Origin: Prevotellaceae bacterium UBA1746 | GTDB lineage: Bacteria > Bacteroidota > Bacteroidia > Bacteroidales > Bacteroidaceae | Assembly: GCA_905369775.1 (NCBI GenBank) | Contig: CAJPJR010000004.1 | Span: 20,388-84,387, forward strand | DNA length: 64,000 bases | Direction: 5' to 3' | Part shown: positions 57,892 to 64,000 of the stretch, one piece after another | Layout of the letters: the number at the start of each line of letters is the position of its first letter | How positions within the stretch are numbered: position 1 is the first letter of the stretch | Translations under genes and position numbers: made by a program | The notes under the pieces: model-generated | Seen by the model: only the letters and a program-made list of their open reading frames with translations | Database searches by the model: none | What the model was told of the DNA's origin: nothing

Positions 57892-60800
57892 TCAGAGTCC
57901 GAATTTGAGTGTGAGGGTAAACTGCTTGGGCATGGGCGAAGCCACACCGCCGGCGTTGAGGAATTCGGGATCCTGTCCGTGGAGTTTCTTGTCAGAGTAG
58001 AGCAAGAAGAGGTTGGTGGCCTGAAGTTTGACGGAAACGTCGTGGATGGCCTTGTCTTTGAAGAGCGATGCCGGCAGATCGTAGGTGAGGGAGATCTCTT
58101 TGAGGCGGATGAAGTCGGATTTGGCCGTGCGCACCGACGAGAAGTTGTAGGCATTGTAGGCATAACGCAGTTGGCGGTTTTGCGTGTACTGGCGTTTGCT
58201 CAAGATGCCGGGCACATTTGTCACTTTCTCGTCGCCGGGCGCCATCCAGCGGTTGAGGAACGTCTGCGTCATGGAGGTCATGTCGGTATAGCGCGTGCGG
58301 AATTTCGGATCCAGGCGCACCACGCCGCCAAACGAGTAGGTGAGGAACACATTCAGGTGGAGTCCTTTGTAAGAGAACACGTTGCCGAGCGAACCCACGT
58401 ACTTGGGATCCGTCGGGCCCTCATATTTGAGGAAGCCGGTGTGGTTGCGTTCTTGGAAATTGATGTCGTCGGTCGTCACTTCGCCCTTCTCGTTGCGGAA
58501 GAGCGGGATGCCGGCGTCGTTCAGCCCCAGGAAGGGCACAGAGAACAGGGCGCGGGCGGGGAAACCCTTCATGGCGAAACCATTACCCGACACGAGATCG
58601 ATCACACGTCCGTTGTTGAACAGCTTGGTGATCTCGGTGTTCGTGTAAGAGAAGACGAAGCTCGTTGTCCAGCTGAAGTCTTTCTGCTTGAGGTTGGTCG
58701 AAGTGAGGCTCACTTCCACACCGTTCGATTTCATCTCGGCCACGTTGCCCCAATTTACGATCTGTCCGCTCATGCCCTGCGTCACCATCGGACCGATTTC
58801 GTCGTAGTTGTTGCGCGTGTACACGTCGACGGTGGCGTTGATGCGGTTGTTCCACAAGCCGGCGTCCACGCCGATGTTAAACTCGTTCTTCTTTTCGTAG
58901 GTGAGCAGCGAGTTGCCCAATTCGGTGATGGCCAGTCCCGACTCCTGGTCGGCGGCAAAGAGGCGATAGGGCGTGGAGTTGCGGAAGATGGTGGTCGACG
59001 AAACGAGCGAAGGATCGGGAGGCGTACCCGTCAAACTGTAGGATGCGCGGAGCGTGAGGTGCGAGAGCGGAGCGAGTTTTTCGAACCATTTCTCTTCGTG
59101 CACGTTCCAAGCACCCGAAAGGTTCCACGTCGACATCCAGCGTGCATCGGTCTTGCGACCCAATTGGTTCGAACCTTCGTAGCGATAGGTGCCGTTCACC
59201 ACGTAGCGACCGCGGTAGGAGTAAGTGGCGTTGCCGTAGAAGGCCACCGTGCGCCAGTTGGAATTCACCAATTGGTAGTAGTCGTTGCCTTCTTCGATCG
59301 ACTTCTTGAAATGCTGATAGGGGTAGAAGGGCGCTTCGCCGCTTTCGTATTGCAGCCCCCAGCCCTCAAAGCGCGTGCGCGAGCGGTCGATGTCCGTCGT
59401 TTCCATGCCGCCGAAGAGGTTCACCGTGTGGCGATTGTCGAACGTGCGGCTGTAGTTGGCCGTGGCACGGAAGTGGTAGTCGCTCATCCGGTTGTCTGTC
59501 TTGTGCATGATGCCGCCTTTCGGGAGCACCGTGTAAGGCAATTCGGTGGGATTGTCCGGATCGTGATAGAGGAACTTGTTGGCGTCGCGGATGATGCCGT
59601 TGGGCATGGCGCGATAGGCCAAAGCTTGGTTCGAATTGTCCTTGATGTTGTGCTGCTGCGACGTGGCCGCGTGCTTGAAGGCGCCCAGGGCAGAAAGTTC
59701 GAGCCCGCGAATGGGCTTGTATTTCAGTTCGAATTGGAATTTGGCGTCCAGTACACCGAGGTCAATGTAGTTGTTTTCCAACTCATTGAAGATGTTGAAC
59801 GGCGCATAGTTGGCCACATAGTAGGCCTTGGGGTCGAGCACACGCGAGGTGTTCACCGCATAAGAATAGGGGTTGATATCGAAATCGCGTTTCACCGCGC
59901 CGTTCACCACGTCGACGTCCTGGCCCAGCGTACCGGGGGCGCGCTGATCGCGATAGGAAGCCCCGCCGATCACGTTGAGGGTGAGGTTGTCGAGAATGTG
60001 GTGGGTGAGATTGAGGTTCACCGTGTAGCGCTTCACGTCGCTCTGCTTGTACCAACCCGGATCGAGCAGGGCGCTGAGCGAAGCATAGTAGTTCGATTTG
60101 GCCGTACCTCCGCTCAGGCTCACCGAATGGTTCTGCATGATGGCCGGAGAGAAGAGTTCTTTGAACCAATCGGTGTTGCGAAATTCAGCTTGTTGCAGGT
60201 AGGCGTTTTCCGCCTCGGTGGTGTGGGGCAGCAAGAACTGGCCGCGCGCGGCGTCGAAGGCATTTTCCAGCTCATACATCTTGCCGTACACGCCGTAGTC
60301 GCTACCATTCAGCACATCCGAGTAGTTGAGCCAGCCTTTGTCGCGCAGTTCGCGATAGACCCCCATCTGCTGTTGAGAGTTGAGAATGTCGAAATTGCGA
60401 TAAGAGGGCACCAAACGCGTGGTGAACTCGCCCGTGTAGTTGAGATGCGCCTGTCCTTGGCGGCCCTTCTTGGTGGTCACCACGATCACGCCCGCCATGG
60501 CGCGCGCACCGTAGATCGACGTGGCCGAACCGTCCTTGAGCACTTGGAAGCTCTCGATGTCGTCGGCGTTCAGGCCCGCGATGGCCGAACTGATGAGCGT
60601 TTCGGGGTTACCCGATGCGAGGTCGTCGGCGCCGATGTTCGACACATCTTCCATGATCACGCCGTCCACCACCCAAAGGGGCTTCGAGGCGCCGTAGATC
60701 GACGTGGCACCGCGCACACGAATCTTCGGCGCGGCACCGAATGTGCCGCTCACGTTCTGCACCGACACGCCGGCTGCCTGTCCTTCGAGCGAGCGACTGA

Positions 60801-61206
60801 TGTCGGCCACGCCCGACAGGCGCGATTTGCTGATGTCGATCTTGTCGGTGGCCCCCGTGAAGAGGCGGCGGTCGGTCTTCGTCATACCCGTGGTCACCAC
60901 AACCTCGCCGAGGCTCTGGTTGTCTTTGAGCACGATGCGCATGTTTTCCGCACCTTTCAGCGTGACGGACTGCATTCCGATGTACGACACGGTGATGCGC
61001 GTGTCTTTTCCCTTGATGGTCAGGGCGAAATTACCGTTGTCGTCGGTCACGGTGAGTTGTTTGCGACCGATCGTGGCGATGTGTGCCCCGGCGATCGGCT
61101 GATTGTCCGAGCCCGAGATCACAACGCCCGACACTTTGGTCTGCGCCAGCGCGGCGGTGACACAAAGTATCAGACCCAGCAGGAGGGTGGTCAGTTTTTT
61201 CTCCAT
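57892..61206 (-). CDS. SusC/RagA-family TonB-dependent receptor, locus 2
   Basis: A 1104-residue outer-membrane importer. Signal peptide MEKKLTTLLLGLILCVTAAL, carboxypeptidase-regulatory-like domain (about 22-100, SGVVISGSDNQPIAGAHI), plug with IRVRGATSIYG and YGARAMAGVIVVTTKKGR, then a barrel ending FTLTLKFGL. The start at 61206 gives the proper signal; an upstream in-frame ATG is less likely. It heads an operon with SusD, zinc peptidase, DUF4302-like and BACON-like lipoproteins. Confidence 0.95.
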   Translation of the reverse strand: MEKKLTTLLLGLILCVTAALAQTKVSGVVISGSDNQPIAGAHIATIGRKQLTVTDDNGNFALTIKGKDTRITVSYIGMQSVTLKGAENMRIVLKDNQSLGEVVVTTGMTKTDRRLFTGATDKIDISKSRLSGVADISRSLEGQAAGVSVQNVSGTFGAAPKIRVRGATSIYGASKPLWVVDGVIMEDVSNIGADDLASGNPETLISSAIAGLNADDIESFQVLKDGSATSIYGARAMAGVIVVTTKKGRQGQAHLNYTGEFTTRLVPSYRNFDILNSQQQMGVYRELRDKGWLNYSDVLNGSDYGVYGKMYELENAFDAARGQFLLPHTTEAENAYLQQAEFRNTDWFKELFSPAIMQNHSVSLSGGTAKSNYYASLSALLDPGWYKQSDVKRYTVNLNLTHHILDNLTLNVIGGASYRDQRAPGTLGQDVDVVNGAVKRDFDINPYSYAVNTSRVLDPKAYYVANYAPFNIFNELENNYIDLGVLDAKFQFELKYKPIRGLELSALGAFKHAATSQQHNIKDNSNQALAYRAMPNGIIRDANKFLYHDPDNPTELPYTVLPKGGIMHKTDNRMSDYHFRATANYSRTFDNRHTVNLFGGMETTDIDRSRTRFEGWGLQYESGEAPFYPYQHFKKSIEEGNDYYQLVNSNWRTVAFYGNATYSYRGRYVVNGTYRYEGSNQLGRKTDARWMSTWNLSGAWNVHEEKWFEKLAPLSHLTLRASYSLTGTPPDPSLVSSTTIFRNSTPYRLFAADQESGLAITELGNSLLTYEKKNEFNIGVDAGLWNNRINATVDVYTRNNYDEIGPMVTQGMSGQIVNWGNVAEMKSNGVEVSLTSTNLKQKDFSWTTSFVFSYTNTEITKLFNNGRVIDLVSGNGFAMKGFPARALFSVPFLGLNDAGIPLFRNEKGEVTTDDINFQERNHTGFLKYEGPTDPKYVGSLGNVFSYKGLHLNVFLTYSFGGVVRLDPKFRTRYTDMTSMTQTFLNRWMAPGDEKVTNVPGILSKRQYTQNRQLRYAYNAYNFSSVRTAKSDFIRLKEISLTYDLPASLFKDKAIHDVSVKLQATNLFLLYSDKKLHGQDPEFLNAGGVASPMPKQFTLTLKFGL

Positions 61207-61420
61207 AGATCTTGTTGATTCGATGTGAGTGGTGTGTATAAATTTCATTGAGCTCCTTCGTGGAGAGAAGACACGAAGGGAGGAAAAAAGTGTGCGGTGG
61301 AAAAAGCGGGGGCAAAGACCCCGGAGGGAGTCGGGCGCACCGAACGAAGTGCCGATTTCAGGGCGACAAAAAACGTCGCGCGCGAGGGGGCGAGCGAAAA
61401 AGTCGGGGCATAACTCGAAG
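61207..61420 (-). other. Long leader of susC (locus 2)
   Basis: About 205 nt lie between the predicted start of transcription near 61414 and the SusC ATG. No riboswitch or small gene is recognised. As at locus 1, the leader is unusually long for the window. Confidence 0.4.
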
Positions 61421-61428
61421 CAAAGTTA
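61421..61428 (-). promoter_or_regulatory. -7 element of Sus-like operon 2
   Basis: Minus-strand TAACTTTG, exact consensus; no clear -33 TTTG. Confidence 0.5.
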
Positions 61429-61714
61429 AGGATTAAATTTGGGAATAGGCTCATTTTGAGCCACTTATTTTTATAAAGTGGGGTGAGGTGGGGGTGTTTT
61501 TCAAGCGCACTTGCCAAAAGTAAGCGGCCGCTGCGGATTTTAAGTTAAAACGGCCGGGCGAACTTTCTTTTGTAAAGCCCTTCGGCGCCCGAAATTCCCC
61601 TTCGGCGTGCCGCTGGCGGCTCCTCGCACGGCGAAATCGGGCGGCGTCAACTGCCGAGAGGGAGTCAAAAGACCGAAGTGCCGAGCCCATCTGCTCGACG
61701 CCCGGGCGGCGCGG

Positions 61715-61796
61715 GAAAAGCGCCCCGCTTTTCGCCGTTTGCTCCCCGTTTTTTCGCAATTTCGCCCCGCTTTTTCGTCACCGTCTCGGTTTTTCG
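61715..61796 (+). repeat. 21-bp-period A/C/T-run array upstream of the AlkD-like gene
   Basis: The most regular array: CCCC runs centred at 61724.5, 61745.5 and 61766.5 (exactly 21 bp apart) and a weaker fourth near 61787. Each unit ends in TTTTTCG-like text. It runs directly into the -7 box. Confidence 0.7.
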
Positions 61797-61804
61797 TATT
61801 TTTG
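61797..61804 (+). promoter_or_regulatory. -7 element of the AlkD-like gene
   Basis: TATTTTTG, exact consensus, immediately after the repeat array; leader about 75 nt. Confidence 0.5.
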
Positions 61805-61884
61805 TCCGCCCGTAGCTCGCAGCACCGCGGTGCACCGCGAGGCGGCATCCCCCGTTTTTCAACCTCAATCCGTTGCTTTTCCCC

Positions 61885-62511
61885 ATGATCAATAATGCTT
61901 CCGACCTCGACGCCCAAGTGCGCGACATCAAGCGCCGACTGCGTGCCGCCATGGACGGCGTGCTCAGCCGCACCATGCGCGAAACCGGCGTCGATTATCG
62001 TGTGAATTTCGGCGTCGAAACCTTCCGACTGGTCGACATGGCCGCCGAATTGCCCCATTCCGTGCGCCTGTCCACGGCACTCTACGCCGACGACATTCGC
62101 GAACTCCGCCTGCTGGCCTTTCTCGTGGTGCCTCCCGATGAGGTCGACGAGGATTTGGCGCTCCACTACGTCGAGGGCCTGCGCTATGTGGAGGAGGCGC
62201 AGACGCTGGTGCTCCACTTGCTGGCCGATCGCCCCTTCGCCTCGCAATTGGCCTTCCGTTTGCTGGCCGCCGAGGCCCCGTTGGCGCGCTTGGTGGCCTG
62301 GTTGCTGCTCGGACGCCTCTTCATGGGCGGCTTGGTGCCCACACAGCGCGACGCCGATGAGATTCTCGACCATGCCGCCACCGAGTTGGCCGACACCACG
62401 GCCGAGATCGGGGTGCGCAAAGCCGCACTCAATGCGCTTTATAAGTTCATGGAGCTCGGACCCGCCGAGGAGGCACGCGGCGAACGCCTCTTGCAGCAGC
62501 TCGGCCTCTGA
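61885..62511 (+). CDS. AlkD-like HEAT-repeat protein (DNA alkylation repair family)
   Basis: A 208-residue all-helical protein. The N-terminal text (AQVRDIKRRLRAAMDGVLSR, MRETGVDYRVNFGVETFRLV, YADDIRELRLLAFLVV) matches the Bacteroidota branch of AlkD-like HEAT-repeat proteins as I remember it. AlkD excises alkylated bases; whether this branch is active is unclear and I cannot place the catalytic residues. ATG 61885 is preferred to TTG 61873. It is monocistronic. Confidence 0.68.
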   Translation: MINNASDLDAQVRDIKRRLRAAMDGVLSRTMRETGVDYRVNFGVETFRLVDMAAELPHSVRLSTALYADDIRELRLLAFLVVPPDEVDEDLALHYVEGLRYVEEAQTLVLHLLADRPFASQLAFRLLAAEAPLARLVAWLLLGRLFMGGLVPTQRDADEILDHAATELADTTAEIGVRKAALNALYKFMELGPAEEARGERLLQQLGL

Positions 62512-62570
62512 AGGCTCGCCGTTGCCTCCGCCCCCTCGCCGCAAAGGGTGGGGAGCGCCCCGCCGTGACG

Positions 62571-62610
62571 AAAAACCGCGCCGCGAATCTGTAAGGATTC
62601 GCGGCGCGGT
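62571..62610 (-). terminator. Terminator of the purine permease gene
   Basis: A 15-bp perfect stem (62575-62589 with 62596-62610), followed on the minus strand by TTTTTCG. On the plus strand it is followed by GCCTTTGG, so it may weakly serve the AlkD-like gene too. Confidence 0.8.
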
Positions 62611-62660
62611 GCCTTTGGTGCCGTCGGCACGCCCCGAGGGGGCGCGGTGCGACGGGGTAT

Positions 62661-63965
62661 TTAGAGTTGCAGCACGTAGCGCAGCACGAGCAGCGCCGAA
62701 ACGATGTAGAGCGTGAGGCTCACGTGGCGCCAGCGTCCGCTGAGGGTCTTGACGAGCGTGTAGGAAATGAGGCCCAACGACATGCCTTCGGCGATGTTGT
62801 AGGTGAGAATCATCATGATCACGGTCACGAAGGCCGGCAGGGCCTCGGAAATGTCGTCGAAGTCTACGTCTTTGATCGAACTGAGCATGAGCACGCCCAC
62901 CAGCACGAGGGCACCCGTGGTGGCCGCCGAGGGAATGAGCAGGAAGAGGGGAGCGAAGAAGAGGGCCACGAAGAAGAGCACGCCGGTGCTCAGGGCGGTC
63001 ATGCCCGTGCGCCCGCCTTCGGCGATGCCGGCGCTGCTTTCCACAAAAGTGGTCACGGTCGAGGTGCCGAGCACCGCGCCCACCGAGGTGCCGATGGCGT
63101 CGGCCATGAGCGCTTCCTTCATGTTTTTCACGTTGCCCTCCGCGTCCATCATTTCAGTGTTGGCGGCGGCGCCGATGAGCGTGCCGATGGTGTTGAAAAT
63201 GTCCATGAACACGAGCGCAAAGATGGTGAGCGCCATGTCGGGGTTGAGGAGCGATTTGAAATCGAACTGCAAAAACGTCGGCGCCAGGGATTTGGGCATC
63301 GACAGCGGCGCGAAACCGCTCGGAATCACCGTCACACCCAACGGAATGCCGATGAGCGTGCAGGCGGCAATGCTATAAAACAGCGCACCGCGCACGCGCA
63401 GTTTCATCAAGACGGCGCTGAGCACGATGCCCACCGCGGCGAGAGTGGAAACGGGCGTGAAGGGACCGAGCGCAACGAGGGTGGCGGGATTGGCTACGAT
63501 GATGCCCGAGTTCTTCAAACCGATGAAGGCGATGAAAAAACCGATGCCGGCCGAGATGGCAAAGCGCAGCGTTTTCGGAATGCAGTGGACAATCTGCTCG
63601 CGCACGTTGAAAGCCGTGAGCAGAATGAAGATAACGCCCTCGACAAAGACAGCGGCGAGCGCCGTCTGCCAACTGTAGCCCATGCCGGCCACGAGGGTGA
63701 AGGCAAAGAAGGCGTTGATGCCCATGCCGGGGGCTTGGGCGAAAGGCAACTTGGCGAGAAAGGCGATGAGCACCGTGCCCAGGGCCGAAGCCAGGGCGGT
63801 GGCGGTGAACACGGCGCCTTTGTCCATGCCGGTCGAGGCGAGGATGTCGGGGTTGACGGCCAGAATGTAGCTCATGGTCAGGAAGGTGGTCAGTCCGGCC
63901 ATGAGTTCGGTGCGGAGGTTGTGCTTCGTGGGGTCGAAACCCAGGAGGCGATAGAGGGTTTGCAT
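62661..63965 (-). CDS. NCS2-family purine permease (AzgA/PbuG-like)
   Basis: A 434-residue inner-membrane transporter with about 13 helices. Family blocks include GLTTFLTMSYILAVNPDIL, FAQAPGMGINAFFAFT, ISAGIGFFIAFIGLKNSGII and the late VGAVLGTSTVTTFVESSAG with GRTGMTALST. AzgA-like NCS2 proteins import adenine, guanine or hypoxanthine with protons. The ATG at 63965 leaves only 35 bp of upstream sequence in the window. Confidence 0.93.
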   Translation of the reverse strand: MQTLYRLLGFDPTKHNLRTELMAGLTTFLTMSYILAVNPDILASTGMDKGAVFTATALASALGTVLIAFLAKLPFAQAPGMGINAFFAFTLVAGMGYSWQTALAAVFVEGVIFILLTAFNVREQIVHCIPKTLRFAISAGIGFFIAFIGLKNSGIIVANPATLVALGPFTPVSTLAAVGIVLSAVLMKLRVRGALFYSIAACTLIGIPLGVTVIPSGFAPLSMPKSLAPTFLQFDFKSLLNPDMALTIFALVFMDIFNTIGTLIGAAANTEMMDAEGNVKNMKEALMADAIGTSVGAVLGTSTVTTFVESSAGIAEGGRTGMTALSTGVLFFVALFFAPLFLLIPSAATTGALVLVGVLMLSSIKDVDFDDISEALPAFVTVIMMILTYNIAEGMSLGLISYTLVKTLSGRWRHVSLTLYIVSALLVLRYVLQL

Positions 63966-64000
63966 GTGGGAAGTGAGCGTTAGGGGGGGAAGTGTTGGGG

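Noticed and set aside
57979..61218. Very long open frame (about 1080 codons) on the strand opposite susC, locus 2
   Set aside because: It mirrors the GC-rich codon pattern of the true gene; its translation is Val/Gly/His/Arg-rich with no domain, and the minus-strand product is a complete SusC.

Overview
The window looks like a chromosomal segment of a GC-rich member of the Bacteroidales (Bacteroidota), possibly near Prevotellaceae; the genus is a guess. The evidence is two SusC/SusD-type nutrient-uptake loci, a short RpoD of the Bacteroidota type, a type III glutamine synthetase, GH97 and CotH proteins, many SPII lipoproteins, and promoters of the Bacteroidota form TTTG/TTG-N19-21-TAnnTTTG instead of E. 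coli-type boxes. I see no rRNA, tRNA, CRISPR array, insertion sequence, integrase or phage gene.

Layout. 1-2220: TPR lipoprotein (cut by the window edge) and dut. 2486-7801: tandem pair of large secreted zinc metalloproteases. 7967-14697: Sus-like operon 1 (SusC, SusD, DUF4843-like and PKD-like lipoproteins). 15309-23454: rpoD, a third metalloprotease, a secreted OB-like protein, cvfB-like and a Rel/SpoT homologue. 23905-25090: an unknown membrane protein and a 53-residue membrane protein. 25243-29759: pabC-like, pabB, rhodanese, an outer-membrane barrel and a TlpA-type thioredoxin. 29871-37021: a lone sufB, an AraC-type regulator, aldose epimerase, CotH, a MerR-like regulator and radA. 37168-38865: an AT-richer WG-repeat lipoprotein with a start-less downstream ORF in the same frame. 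39266-45648: glnN, lolD, a CPA2 antiporter with a universal-stress-like tail, and asd. 45855-52858: small membrane protein, GH97, two envelope proteins sharing a repeat module, dps and ndk. 52963-61206: Sus-like operon 2 (SusC, SusD, zinc peptidase, DUF4302-like, BACON-type lipoprotein). 61885-63965: AlkD-like HEAT protein and a purine permease.

How it works together. Much of the window concerns the cell envelope: two outer-membrane import systems with their surface lipoproteins, three related metalloproteases and several exported barrels. Neither Sus locus carries a glycosidase and one encodes a zinc peptidase, so peptide or protein substrates are a reasonable inference. Housekeeping functions (dUTPase, sigma factor, ppGpp turnover, folate precursor synthesis, Fe-S assembly, DNA repair, nitrogen and lysine/threonine pathways) lie between them, mostly as short operons closed by strong hairpins.

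The most unusual signal is non-coding. Several intergenic regions, mostly beside promoters (dut, rpoD, rel/spoT, cotH, the AlkD-like gene) and twice at terminators, hold short arrays in which an A-run, a C/G-run and a T-run recur about every 21 bp, that is two helical turns. I do not recognise this as a described repeat family.
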